A DNA stretch of 64,000 nucleotides, from contig BQJU01000028.1 in assembly GCA_021604865.1 (NCBI GenBank), forward strand, positions 1 through 64,000. The letters run 5' to 3'. The position numbers were made by a program, and so were the translations under genes. Below, in pieces: positions 18,588 to 27,195 of the stretch; the first letter of the stretch is position 1, and each line of letters starts with the position of its first letter. The stretch comes from Saprospiraceae bacterium (GTDB taxonomy: Bacteria > Bacteroidota > Bacteroidia > Chitinophagales > Saprospiraceae). The notes under the pieces were generated by a model. It was not told the DNA's origin, ran no database searches, and was given only the letters and a program-made list of their open reading frames with translations.

Positions 18588-19184
18588 ATGAAGGCAATTA
18601 AAAAAATGATGTACAGTGTTATGGCCATCATGGTCTTAAGCACAATGGCAATGGCTAGCAATACAGCTCCTACATTCAGAGTTACTGAAGTGAGCAATGC
18701 CAAAAAGGTCAGACTGGAGGTCATCAGTACGGACACAAAAGCCAACATGCAAATTATTGATGAGAACGAAGTGGTGCTCTTTGACCAAATAGTGGAGCAT
18801 ACCTTTTTCAAAACCTTGAATTTGGAGAATTTGCCTAATGGCGACTACAGACTGGTTTTGACGACAACTACTCGTATCATTACCCAGCCGTTTCACCTTG
18901 AAGCCAATAAGGCTGTGGTTAATGAGGACTTCCGCAAAGAATACTTTTTACCGATTATCCGTCAAAATGAAGATTTTGTAGACGTTTCTGTGTTGAACAA
19001 GCAGTTAGCCAATGTAGAGGTGAGTATCCGGAATGAATCAGGAGAAGAAATCTTCAGCGAAATCTTCCGCAATCAATTGAAAGTGGAGCGCCGCTACGAT
19101 GTTTCTACCTTGGAAAGAGGTATCTACACCCTGCGTATGAAGACATCGGCAAAAACAATCTACAAGGAGTTGATGATCAAGTAA
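18588..19184 (+). CDS. small secreted protein with two beta-sandwich (sorting-domain-like) repeats
   Basis: The ATG at 18588 gives a 198-residue protein with a signal peptide (AIKKMMYSVMAIMVLSTMAMA). The open frame reaches back to 18495 without a better start. The two halves look alike: NLPNGDYRLVLTTTTRIITQPFHL near the middle and TLERGIYTLRMKTSAKTIYKELMI at the end. Both resemble the last strands of T9SS type A sorting domains, yet the protein is almost nothing but those domains. It could be a surface or periplasmic Ig-like module. It is followed by a strong terminator, so it is probably monocistronic. Confidence 0.75.
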   Translation: MKAIKKMMYSVMAIMVLSTMAMASNTAPTFRVTEVSNAKKVRLEVISTDTKANMQIIDENEVVLFDQIVEHTFFKTLNLENLPNGDYRLVLTTTTRIITQPFHLEANKAVVNEDFRKEYFLPIIRQNEDFVDVSVLNKQLANVEVSIRNESGEEIFSEIFRNQLKVERRYDVSTLERGIYTLRMKTSAKTIYKELMIK

Positions 19185-19267
19185 TCAGGACCGAAAAAAA
19201 AAGTTTCATACACTACATTTTCCGGGACAATTAAAACTAACCCGGAGAAAACAATGTACACTAATTG

Positions 19268-19300
19268 AGCCGTATTCCACAATGGAATACGGCTTTTTTT
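19268..19300 (+). terminator. rho-independent terminator
   Basis: Perfect 11-bp stem AGCCGTATTCC / GGAATACGGCT with a five-base loop, followed by seven T residues. It is placed 84 bases after the stop of the gene ending at 19184 and before the next start at 19335. Confidence 0.9.
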
Positions 19301-19334
19301 ATGTATATTTGATTTTAATCAAAACCCGATTGTC

Positions 19335-20489
19335 ATGAAAAAACTATTCACTTCTTTGGGGCTGGTATCACTCAGCCTTTGTTTATTTGCCCACAATGAT
19401 TATGCAAACCTGACCAAAGACTTTCGCCGTGGAAAAGCAGAAGTAAAATCCATGAGCGTATTACAATTTGGACCCGAGGGCATTCTTTTTATCGGAGATT
19501 CAAAATCAGGAAAAGTGTTTGCGCTGGATACCGAAGACCGCAAACTGAATGATTCAAAAGAAGGTTTCGAATTGGTAGATGTGGAAGGCAAGCTCGCTGG
19601 ACTGCTTGGCACGGATGCCAAAGGCATCATCATCCACGATGTAGCTGTGAATCCCATTTCCCAAAACATTTATCTGGCCGTTTCCCGGGCTGATGCGCTT
19701 AAGCAGGGCTTCTGGAAATTGCCCAATGATATCACCTATGCCAATATTTTGCTCCGACTCACTCCCGATGGAAAATTTGAGGAAGTTGGCCTGGATAATA
19801 TCAAACACGATGCCGCAGAAGTGCCTGCCATGATAAAAGAAGGTAGCGAAAATTGGCGCAAAAGTGATAAACGTACCGAAGCCATTACCGATCTGGCTTT
19901 TGCCGATGGAAAATTGTACATCGCAGGCTTATCAAATGAGGAATTTGCCTCTGCTGTCAGGGTGCTGTCTTTCCCTTTTGGCAAAGAGGCTCAGTATAGC
20001 ACGATTGAAGTTTGGCATGTCGCTCATGGGAAATCAGAAACAGAAGCCCCCATCCGGACATTATTGCCTTATCAGCTTGAGGGACAACCCTATTTGCTTG
20101 CCGCTTACACCTGTACTCCTTTTGTGAGCATACCTGTTGCTGACCTGAAACCTGGAAAACATGTGAAAAGCACCACGCTAGGCGAATTCGGTTTTGGTAA
20201 TATGCCGATTGACATCATTAGTTTTCAAAAAGAAGGCAAAGATTATATCTTGATGTCCAATACTTCCAAAGCCATGATCCGCATCGATCCGATGGATATT
20301 GCCAAGTACAAAACCGGCCTCACAGAGCCGCTTAAAGAGGGCGAATATGCCGTAGGTTTAGAACATGCTGTATTGTCAAAAATTGGGATCACTCAAATTG
20401 ATAACCTCAATGCTGATAATGTTCTGCTGTTACAACGTATGCCAAATGGTTATCTGAATCTGAATAGTTATCCGACGAAGTGGCTGTAA
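19335..20489 (+). CDS. secreted beta-propeller-like protein of unknown function
   Basis: The 384-residue protein has a signal peptide (MKKLFTSLGLVSLSLCLFA). Repeated strand motifs suggest a WD/NHL-like propeller, for example MSVLQFGPEGILFIGDSKSGKVFALDT near residues 40-65, DVAVNPISQNIYLAVSR near 115 and AITDLAFADGKLYIAGLSNEEF near 185. No catalytic or metal motif stands out and I do not recognise a named family. It is directly abutted by the next gene, whose GTG follows this stop codon without a gap, so the two are almost certainly co-translated. Confidence 0.75.
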   Translation: MKKLFTSLGLVSLSLCLFAHNDYANLTKDFRRGKAEVKSMSVLQFGPEGILFIGDSKSGKVFALDTEDRKLNDSKEGFELVDVEGKLAGLLGTDAKGIIIHDVAVNPISQNIYLAVSRADALKQGFWKLPNDITYANILLRLTPDGKFEEVGLDNIKHDAAEVPAMIKEGSENWRKSDKRTEAITDLAFADGKLYIAGLSNEEFASAVRVLSFPFGKEAQYSTIEVWHVAHGKSETEAPIRTLLPYQLEGQPYLLAAYTCTPFVSIPVADLKPGKHVKSTTLGEFGFGNMPIDIISFQKEGKDYILMSNTSKAMIRIDPMDIAKYKTGLTEPLKEGEYAVGLEHAVLSKIGITQIDNLNADNVLLLQRMPNGYLNLNSYPTKWL

Positions 20490-21668
20490 GTGATAAACTT
20501 AAGATACATCCATAGTATTTACCTATACCTTTTTTGCCTCGGATGGGGAGTTACCCTTCCGGGGCAAAATTTGCCAAAAATTACCTTGATTACCGATCTG
20601 GCTGATCCGGCTATTGGACAGATTCAGGTGAGCAATTGGCCAGGGGCGTTTCCCTCATCTGGTCTTTCAGAAAACTCATGGCGGTTATTTTTGAAGGTTT
20701 ATCCTATGGATAGGGGAATGGTTAATAGCATGGCTATGTTGGGAACCTATGTTGTAGATTCTTTAAATGTCTTTTTTAAACCTCGATTCCCCTTGCAGCA
20801 TGGGCGGACCTATCAGGTAGAGCTTGACTTGACAAATGCTTATGTAAAACTATATGGAAAGGATTTACCGGATTCCTGGCCGGCACAATTGGTCAAAAAG
20901 ATAAATTTGCCCGCGGCGGAGACAATTACCCCTCCGGAAGTATTAATGGTGTATCCGAGTTCAGATAGTATTCCTGCCAATCAATTAAAATTTTACCTGG
21001 TTTTTTCCCGACCCATGCGTCAGGTAGACATTTATAACCACATCCGGATATTGGACCAAAAGGGCAAGGCAATTGCTGCACCTTTTTTAGAATTAGAGGA
21101 GGGGCTCTGGGATCCATCAGGGCAACGATTAACTATATGGTTTGATCCGGGAAGGATTAAAACGGGATTACAACCCAATCTGAAAATGGGGCCACCCTTA
21201 ACTTCAGGTCTGCAATACACATTGGTTGTGGATAAAGATTGGGAGGACATGAATGGGCAACCCATGGCTAACAACTTTGAAAAGACCTGGACTATAACCG
21301 AAGCGGATCGCCAGCAGCCCAACCCTACAGACTGGAAAATCACTCCTCCACTTGCTGCTTCCGATTCACCTTTGAAAATCGAATTTCCGGAGTCTCTCGA
21401 TTTTGCCATGCTGCACAGTAGTCTTGCGGTTCGTCGAGATAGTGGGCCGTTTTTGAATGGAACCACTAGCTTTGGCCCTAGAGAATGCAGCTGGCAATTC
21501 ACCCCTCATGAAAACTGGCTTCCCGGAACTTACTTCCTTCGCATTAGCACTGACCTGGAAGACCTGGCTGGTAATAATTTGAACCGCCTTTTTGATACCA
21601 ATCTGGAAATACAAAAGAAAGCGACTCTACCTCAAACATTTATAGAGATACCCTTACTCATTAAATGA
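20490..21668 (+). CDS. secreted Ig-like (Big_5/SbsA-type) protein, GTG start
   Basis: The 392-residue product starts at a GTG immediately after the TAA of the preceding gene. No ATG lies upstream in frame, and the GTG gives a good signal peptide (MINLRYIHSIYLYLFCLGWG). Two SbsA-like Ig modules are visible: PPEVLMVYPSSDSIPANQLKFYLVFSRPM near 150 and a later AASDSPLKIEFPESLDFAML, then FLRISTDLEDLAGNNLNR. Such modules usually bind ligands or serve as spacers. The close linkage with the propeller protein suggests a two-component exported complex, which is inference. Confidence 0.7.
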   Translation: MINLRYIHSIYLYLFCLGWGVTLPGQNLPKITLITDLADPAIGQIQVSNWPGAFPSSGLSENSWRLFLKVYPMDRGMVNSMAMLGTYVVDSLNVFFKPRFPLQHGRTYQVELDLTNAYVKLYGKDLPDSWPAQLVKKINLPAAETITPPEVLMVYPSSDSIPANQLKFYLVFSRPMRQVDIYNHIRILDQKGKAIAAPFLELEEGLWDPSGQRLTIWFDPGRIKTGLQPNLKMGPPLTSGLQYTLVVDKDWEDMNGQPMANNFEKTWTITEADRQQPNPTDWKITPPLAASDSPLKIEFPESLDFAMLHSSLAVRRDSGPFLNGTTSFGPRECSWQFTPHENWLPGTYFLRISTDLEDLAGNNLNRLFDTNLEIQKKATLPQTFIEIPLLIK

Positions 21669-21785
21669 GTTGATATTTTATCGTCCTTGCCAAATCACGT
21701 GATTTGGCAAAAATCCATGTTTTATAAAAAATCTTTGAAACATACGAATCTCTTTTTCGTTGCGTTAAGTAGCTTGTTATATTAC

Positions 21786-21967
21786 GAGCTTGTTTAGAGG
21801 CCGGCTTTGCATCACCGTCGGCGGCCGATGGGAAGCGAAAAGCGTCAATTTTTTGATGAGAATAGGCTTTTTTGAAGTTCATACCCCGAGGTACGGACGA
21901 AAAAAGTAGCGAAGTATCATCATAAAAGTGACCCATTGCAGCCCAAAAGGCGGCCTCCAAACATGAA
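21786..21967. repeat. MITE/REP-like element, family E (copy E2)
   Basis: The ends are GAGCTTGTTTAGAGGCCGG and GGCCTCCAAACATGAAC. The interior matches E1 (GCGAAAAGCGTCA, TTTTTTGATGAGA, GAGGTACGGACGA, AAGTATCATCAT, GCAGCCC) plus a short insertion (CATCACCGTCGGCGGCCGATG). It occupies much of the 441-base gap between 21668 and 22110. The remainder of the gap is AT-rich and carries the promoter of the next gene. Confidence 0.8.
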
Positions 21968-22071
21968 CTAAACCCCACCCCAAGACCTAAGTCAACTCAG
22001 GCACCAACCCCTAACACACTCAAAATAAAGATAATTAATATTAATATTTTCAATATATTTAGTATTTTGAA

Positions 22072-22079
22072 TACCTTTG
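22072..22079 (+). promoter_or_regulatory. Bacteroidota -7 element (TACCTTTG)
   Basis: TACCTTTG fits TAnnTTTG exactly and ends 30 bases before the ATG at 22110. The preceding 60 bases are strongly AT-rich. The -33 box is not clear. Confidence 0.5.
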
Positions 22080-22109
22080 CGAGATTCTTGCTAAAACAAA
22101 TCTAATAAC

Positions 22110-22547
22110 ATGAAAAAGAGTTTAATTTTTCTTTTATTCCTGGGATGCTCATTGGCTGCATTTGCTCAGCCAGCACCACAGGAAGTATTTGTCGTGGTAG
22201 AAGAAATGCCGCGGTTTCCAGGTTGTGAAAACAGCTCTATGGAATTACAGCAAAAAATGAAATGTGCTGACCAGGAACTGAATCAGTACATCCGCCAAAA
22301 TTTGGTATATCCAAATGATGCCCGTCAGAAAGGCATTCAGGGAACAGTTGTAATCCGGTTTATTGTGATGCCTGACGGTTCTATTACCGAAGCCAAAATC
22401 AACCGCGATATTGGTTCTGGTTGCGGCCAATCGGCGCTGAAACTGGTTACGGATATGAACAAAAAGGGGATCCGCTGGATAGCCGGGAAACAAAGGAATA
22501 AAAAAGTTCCTGTACACTATAATCTACCCATTAAGTTTACGCTGTAA
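22110..22547 (+). CDS. secreted TonB C-terminal-domain protein
   Basis: The 145-residue protein has a signal peptide (MKKSLIFLLFLGCSLAAFAQ) and then a complete TonB-C fold. The family motif EEMPRFPGCE is followed by YIRQNLVYPNDARQKGIQGTV, VIRFIVMPDGSITEAKI and KKVPVHYNLPIKF. A true TonB has an N-terminal membrane anchor and a proline-rich spacer. This protein has neither, so it is likely a free periplasmic TonB-C module of unknown role. It stands alone between a repeat-bearing gap and the convergent NtrB-like gene. Confidence 0.88.
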   Translation: MKKSLIFLLFLGCSLAAFAQPAPQEVFVVVEEMPRFPGCENSSMELQQKMKCADQELNQYIRQNLVYPNDARQKGIQGTVVIRFIVMPDGSITEAKINRDIGSGCGQSALKLVTDMNKKGIRWIAGKQRNKKVPVHYNLPIKFTL

Positions 22548-22735
22548 TTTGAGCGAAGGCCTTCGTTTAAATAGGCACTAAAACCCATCTTTTTAACCTC
22601 ACCCCATTTTTACCAAAAATTGTCGATAACTACCCTTTGTGCTAGCTTGTTTGTAGATCAATTTACCCTTGTTGCGTTGTAGCAGGTGGTGGGACTCAGA
22701 GCATGCTCTCAGCTATTGCAACGTAAACAACGCTA
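22548..22735. other. convergent intergenic region with palindromes
   Basis: The gap between two convergent genes contains CGAAGGCCTTCG (22553-22564), a perfect 12-base palindrome just after the TonB-C stop that may help end transcription. Later comes a diffuse inverted repeat, GTTGCGTTGTAG...TTGCAACGTAAACAACGC (about 22671-22733), centred on GAGCATGCTC. The reverse complement of its right arm (AGCGTTGTTTACGTTGC) resembles the ends of repeat family F at 32916-32997 and 45925-45965. Confidence 0.4.
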
Positions 22736-24067
22736 TTATAAAACCAAGGTCACGACCGTTCCCTCTCCCTCCACGGATTGCACCTCGATACTGCCTTTAT
22801 GGACCTGCATGATTTGGCGGGAGAGGCTAAGGCCAATACCGGAACCTTGTTCCTTAGTCGTAAAAAAGGGCACAAAAATCTGCTCCATCATTTCGGGAGA
22901 AATGCCCTGGCCATTGTCAACAACTTGGATAAGGATTTTGCCGCCTACATTTTGTTGAAGGTGAATATGAACCTGACCATCATCGCCTTTGCTTTTGACG
23001 GCATCCATAGCATTTTTTATCAAGTTGATCAATACTTGTTGCAAAAGATTAGGGTCTCCATGAAAAGTAGGGGAGCTGGTGGGCAGATGAAAGGTGAGTG
23101 GCACGTGTTTGGCTTCGGCTTCCGCCAAAAACAGGGTTTCCATTTCTTCGAGCAGTTGATTGCCGTCGATCAATTGGAAATTCGGTGGCGGAATACGGGT
23201 CAGGCTGCGGTAGGTCTCTGTAAATCCTAAAAGCCCTTCGCTACGCCGCTGGATAACACTTAGCGAATTGCGCACCATTTTTAAGGTATCCTTTTCAATC
23301 TCTTCTTTCTGACCGATGACATCGTGAAGCGTAGAACTCAAAGAAGCGATGGGCGCTACTGAATTCATGATTTCGTGGGTCAAAATGCGGATCAACTTTT
23401 GCCAGGCTACCAATTCCTGTTCCTCAAGTTCGCTTTGGATATTTTGAAAAGAAATCAAGCGCAGGTGTTGCTTGTTCATATTCAATTCCACAGCTTGTAC
23501 GGCCAATTGCAGGAGTTTATTATCAATATTGATTTTGATAAGTTCGCGTTGACCGGCTTGAATATTCTGGATCGTTCGAAACAGGGTTTCATCTACCTTT
23601 TCCAGACTACTAACGTTGACCAGATAGGATTTGTGGATCAGCTTTTGCATGGTTTTATTTAACAAAATCACATCCCCTTCATCACTCAGGCAAAGCAGGC
23701 CAATATCAACATGTTCTACCACTGTCTGTAGAAACTGATGGTTGGCTTCCTTCTCCGCCCGGATATCCTGAAATTTACGATTGATCAAATTAAAACCATC
23801 GTGCAATTCGCCGAAGGATTCCCCTTTGTGGCGGGCCGTCCCGGTACTCGTGAAATCGTTGTAATTGATGCTCTCAAAAAAATGTGCCAGGTCACGGTTT
23901 GTTTGGTCAACATAATAAAACAGACTGAAAACAGTAACGATCAATAAAAGACCGGCAAATCCGGTAGTTAAAAAAAACTCCTGGTAAAAACTGAAAACCA
24001 TGGTTCCGACCAGTAACATCAAAATGCCAAGCCTGACGACGATATTAATCTTGAAGTTGTATAACAT
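22736..24067 (-). CDS. NtrB/NtrY-like sensor histidine kinase
   Basis: The 443-residue protein has two N-terminal transmembrane helices (about 8-48). A coiled linker and a PAS-like domain (about 105-200) lead to the HisKA helix with His231 in LTHEIMNSVAPIASL. The HATPase domain has NLIKNAMDAVKSKG, VVDNGQGISPEMMEQIF and FFTTKEQGSGIGLSLSRQIM. It lies 104 bases downstream of, and on the same strand as, the sigma-54 response regulator, its obvious partner. The very short periplasmic loop suggests it senses a membrane or cytoplasmic cue, perhaps envelope stress handled by the divergent ABC cluster; that is inference. Confidence 0.93.
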   Translation of the reverse strand: MLYNFKINIVVRLGILMLLVGTMVFSFYQEFFLTTGFAGLLLIVTVFSLFYYVDQTNRDLAHFFESINYNDFTSTGTARHKGESFGELHDGFNLINRKFQDIRAEKEANHQFLQTVVEHVDIGLLCLSDEGDVILLNKTMQKLIHKSYLVNVSSLEKVDETLFRTIQNIQAGQRELIKINIDNKLLQLAVQAVELNMNKQHLRLISFQNIQSELEEQELVAWQKLIRILTHEIMNSVAPIASLSSTLHDVIGQKEEIEKDTLKMVRNSLSVIQRRSEGLLGFTETYRSLTRIPPPNFQLIDGNQLLEEMETLFLAEAEAKHVPLTFHLPTSSPTFHGDPNLLQQVLINLIKNAMDAVKSKGDDGQVHIHLQQNVGGKILIQVVDNGQGISPEMMEQIFVPFFTTKEQGSGIGLSLSRQIMQVHKGSIEVQSVEGEGTVVTLVL

Positions 24068-24171
24068 TTGGGTCTACTTGATTTGGTGGAGGAAAGTCGA
24101 TGTATTGTCATCAATGGAGGGACAATCTATCTTTTTTTTTTGACCATGAGGTTTGTCCAAGAACGGTTATT

Positions 24172-25548
24172 TTAAAGATCATACTTTGCCAGCCTCCGGT
24201 ACAATGCTGCCCGGGTTAGTCCGAGTTCTTCGGCAGCTTTAGAGATGTTGCCGGCATGTTTAGTCAGGGCTTTCCGAACCGCCCAAGCTTCGATTTCGGC
24301 CAGATTATAATTGGAAAAACTGTGTTCAGCCTTGCCGTTTTGTTCTCTGGACTGCAAGATGAAATCGGAAATTTCCAGCTCCTCCGTTTCACTCAATATT
24401 ACGGCCCGTTCCACAGCATGTCGCAATTCCCGGATATTGCCAGGCCATTCGTATGCTTGCAATGCTTTCATGGTTGCCGACTGAACCCTAAGCAGGGGTT
24501 TTTGGTATTTTTTGGAATATAAAGTCCTGTAATGATCCACCAATGCGGGGATATCCTCTTTGCGGTCCCGCAATGCAGGGAGTTTGATCTCGACAGTATT
24601 GATTCGATACAACAAATCCTGGCGGAAAGAATGCTCACCGATCATATCATACAACGGCATGTTTGTCGCACAGATCAACCGGATATCTACAGGGATGGAT
24701 TCGTTGGAACCGACTTTTCGGATTTGACGATTTTGTAATACGGTTAGCAATTTGGCCTGTAAGGGAAGAGATAGGTTCCCGATTTCATCCAGGAAAAGAC
24801 TACCGCTAGAAGCAACTTCAAAACGACCGGTGCGGTCTTCGCGAGCATCTGTAAAAGCGCCTTTTTTGTGGCCAAATAACTCGCTTTCAAACAAACCTTC
24901 TGGAATAGCACCCAAATCAACACTGATGAATACGGATTTTGACCTGTCTGATTGCCGGTGTATAGCTCTGGCAATGAGCTCCTTACCTGTTCCGTTTTCT
25001 CCCAGAATCAAGATGTTGGCATCCGTTTTTGCGACCTTATCAATTATGCTAAAAACCTGCTTCATAGCACCAGAGGTACCAATAATATCACCATAACCCT
25101 GATCGAGTTCGCTAGTCAGGATTTGTTGTTTCATTTCCAGCTGCTCGACTTGTTTGCGAGAGCGACTCAACTCTAATGCTGCAAAGATGGTGGTCAGCAA
25201 TTTTTCATTGCGCCATGGTTTTTCAATAAAATCCACTGCTCCGGCTTTTACCGCAGTAACCGCCGTTTTTACATCTGCATAGGCAGTGATCATGATGACA
25301 CTGGCATTGGGTTTTAGTTCAATTATTTTTTTGAGCCACATCATGCCATCTTCACCACTGGTATCTCCTTTTTTGAAATTCATATCCAGGAGAATGAGGT
25401 CATAATTCTGATTGCGTAGCAGCCGTGGTAACTGATAAGGATTATTTTCCGTATCTACCCGTTCAAAGTGCTGGGAAAGATACAACTGCATACTCAGTAG
25501 GATATCCTCTTCGTCATCAACAATTAGAATGCTGGCGTTTTGTTTCAT
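24172..25548 (-). CDS. sigma-54-dependent NtrC-family response regulator
   Basis: The 458-residue protein has a receiver domain with Asp55 (LILLDMNFKKGD). The AAA+ domain has Walker A GENGTGKELIARAIH near 180, Walker B GSLFLDEIGN, and an R-finger region. The Fis-type HTH is at about 415-458 (AAEELGLTRAALYRRLAKYDL). The sigma-54 contact loop reads GAFTDA instead of GAFTGA, a variant seen in other activators. It lies upstream of its kinase and divergent from the efflux operon. Two palindromes and a -24/-12 element lie in the shared 229-base intergenic region. The same set recurs at 37851-37969, so this protein probably drives both promoters. Confidence 0.95.
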   Translation of the reverse strand: MKQNASILIVDDEEDILLSMQLYLSQHFERVDTENNPYQLPRLLRNQNYDLILLDMNFKKGDTSGEDGMMWLKKIIELKPNASVIMITAYADVKTAVTAVKAGAVDFIEKPWRNEKLLTTIFAALELSRSRKQVEQLEMKQQILTSELDQGYGDIIGTSGAMKQVFSIIDKVAKTDANILILGENGTGKELIARAIHRQSDRSKSVFISVDLGAIPEGLFESELFGHKKGAFTDAREDRTGRFEVASSGSLFLDEIGNLSLPLQAKLLTVLQNRQIRKVGSNESIPVDIRLICATNMPLYDMIGEHSFRQDLLYRINTVEIKLPALRDRKEDIPALVDHYRTLYSKKYQKPLLRVQSATMKALQAYEWPGNIRELRHAVERAVILSETEELEISDFILQSREQNGKAEHSFSNYNLAEIEAWAVRKALTKHAGNISKAAEELGLTRAALYRRLAKYDL

Positions 25549-25603
25549 TTATCTCAGGTTGTATAATAAAGATACAAACTTATCAAAATAGTTGCGTCCG
25601 GAC

Positions 25604-25640
25604 TGTTCGTTTTTGAACACCTATTGTTCAAATCTGAACA
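25604..25640. promoter_or_regulatory. paired enhancer sites for the NtrC-like regulator (set 1)
   Basis: Two palindromes of the form TGTTC-N6-GAACA lie at 25604-25619 and 25625-25640, with centres 21 bp apart, two helical turns. The same pair, with the same 21-bp spacing, is found at 37851-37887. The distance from the second site to the sigma-54 element is 66 bp in both places. Confidence 0.85.
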
Positions 25641-25706
25641 ACTTTGGCGATTATAGTGATAACGCGGTATTGCTTAAAGTGTTGTAATTCAGTTGATTGA
25701 AATTTG

Positions 25707-25722
25707 TGGCATGCCCCTTGTA
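25707..25722 (+). promoter_or_regulatory. sigma-54 (-24/-12) promoter of the adaptor/ABC operon
   Basis: TGGCATGCCCCTTGTA matches TGGCAYR-N4-TTGCW at 15 of 16 positions, the difference being T for C in the -12 box, with the required GG/G spacing. It lies 55 bases before the ATG at 25778 and downstream of two enhancer palindromes. Confidence 0.85.
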
Positions 25723-25777
25723 GAGCTTGAGTTAAGAAATCACCCGAATTTTTAGTTTTAGATAAATTTTTTTGAAC

Positions 25778-27034
25778 ATGACAATGGATCGCAAGATAGA
25801 AAGTAAAACCTGGACTTGGCAAAGAATCACTTTGGGGGTGGTTGCCATAGGTGCAGTGTTTTTCTTGTTGACTGCTATTTACCGTGATGCTGGTGTTTCC
25901 CGCCTGAATGTGGAAATGGAACGTTTATTGGTGGATACTGTAAATTCCGGAGTATTCAAAGAATACATTACACTATTTGGAGTTGTGGAGCCGATTAAGA
26001 CCGTTTACCTGGATGCCGTAGAAAGTGGTAAAGTAGAAGAAGTCTTTGTTGAAAATGGAGCATTTGTAGAAAAAGATCAACAGATTATGCGCCTTTCCAA
26101 CCTTGAGCTACAATTGAACGTCCTGAATCAGGAGGCACAAATTGTAAACCAGATCAATGATATTCGCCAAACGAGTATCTTAATGGAGCAGCAAAGCCTG
26201 AACTTGAAGGAAGAGGCCCTTGATGTTACTTATCGTATTGATCTATTGGGCAAAAGAACTGACCGGAGTGCAAAATTGTACAAGGATAGTGTCATTTCAG
26301 AGGTAGAATTCCAGGAAACACAAGACGAATACGAACACCTGCTGCGCCGTAATAAATTGCTGCAAGCTACGATTGAAAAGGATTCTCTTTTTCAGGTTAT
26401 GCAAACCAATCAGATGGCCACAACCCTTGATTTGATGCAACGGAACCTTGAATTTGCCAGAAACAGTCTGGGAAATCTAACGGTTAGAGCACCGATCAGC
26501 GGCCAACTGTCTTCCTTGGATACCGAACTTGGTGAGTTGATCAGCCGTGGCGACCGCATTGCTCAAATCGATATCCTGGAAAACTATAAAATTCGGGCGC
26601 GTATTGATGAATTTTATATTTCCCGGATTTTCCCTCAGCAGGAAGGCAACTTCACCATGAATAATCAAGAGTATACCCTGAGAATTCACCGCATTTATCC
26701 CGAAGTAGTCAATGGATCATTTGATGTAGATATGGTCTTTGTGGGTAAAAGCCCCGATAACATCAAACGTGGACAGACAATTTCACTGAAGTTATCTCTC
26801 AGCGATGATACCCAGGCCAGACTCTTGGCTAAAGGAGGATTTTACCAGTCTACCGGAGGAAAATGGGTCTATGTGTTAAGTAGTGATGGCAAAACGGCCA
26901 GAAAACGAAGCATTGTAGTGGGCCGCCAGAACCCCAACTATTACGAGGTATTAGAGGGGCTAGATGATGACGATATTGTTATTGTCTCCAGCTATGAAAA
27001 CTACGGCGATAAGGACGAATTAGTGCTTAAATAA
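25778..27034 (+). CDS. HlyD/RND-type periplasmic adaptor subunit of an efflux system
   Basis: The 418-residue protein starts at the ATG at 25778; a TTG two codons earlier (25772) is possible. One transmembrane helix (about residues 20-38) anchors it in the inner membrane. A barrel/lipoyl half (VYLDAVESGKVEEVFVENGAFVEKDQQIM) is followed by a long coiled-coil hairpin (about 95-230). The return strand TVRAPISGQLSSLDTELGELISRGDRI closes the lipoyl domain before the C-terminal barrel and membrane-proximal domain. It is the MacA-like partner of the ATPase and permeases behind it. No outer-membrane TolC gene is present in the window. Confidence 0.93.
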   Translation: MTMDRKIESKTWTWQRITLGVVAIGAVFFLLTAIYRDAGVSRLNVEMERLLVDTVNSGVFKEYITLFGVVEPIKTVYLDAVESGKVEEVFVENGAFVEKDQQIMRLSNLELQLNVLNQEAQIVNQINDIRQTSILMEQQSLNLKEEALDVTYRIDLLGKRTDRSAKLYKDSVISEVEFQETQDEYEHLLRRNKLLQATIEKDSLFQVMQTNQMATTLDLMQRNLEFARNSLGNLTVRAPISGQLSSLDTELGELISRGDRIAQIDILENYKIRARIDEFYISRIFPQQEGNFTMNNQEYTLRIHRIYPEVVNGSFDVDMVFVGKSPDNIKRGQTISLKLSLSDDTQARLLAKGGFYQSTGGKWVYVLSSDGKTARKRSIVVGRQNPNYYEVLEGLDDDDIVIVSSYENYGDKDELVLK

Positions 27035-27052
27035 TAAAAAAAACACAATGCC

Positions 27053-27118
27053 ATGCAGCGATTAATTCTGGATATTGTCATTATTATATTACTCGGTCTG
27101 TTACCGATACTTTTATAA
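27053..27118 (+). CDS. putative 21-residue hydrophobic membrane peptide
   Basis: An ATG at 27053 opens a 21-codon frame ending at TAA 27116-27118. The peptide begins MQRLILDIV and is otherwise almost all Ile, Leu, Val, Gly and Pro, enough for one short membrane helix. It lies between the adaptor and the ATPase and is tightly placed in the operon. A small subunit or regulator of the transporter is conceivable. Chance cannot be excluded, because an AT-rich gap of this size can give such a frame. Confidence 0.4.
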   Translation: MQRLILDIVIIILLGLLPILL

Positions 27119-27195
27119 AAGATGAATAGACTTGATACCCGACTTATCAAGTATGATTTCTAAACCAAGGCCATCAAACAACAAGTATTACCATT

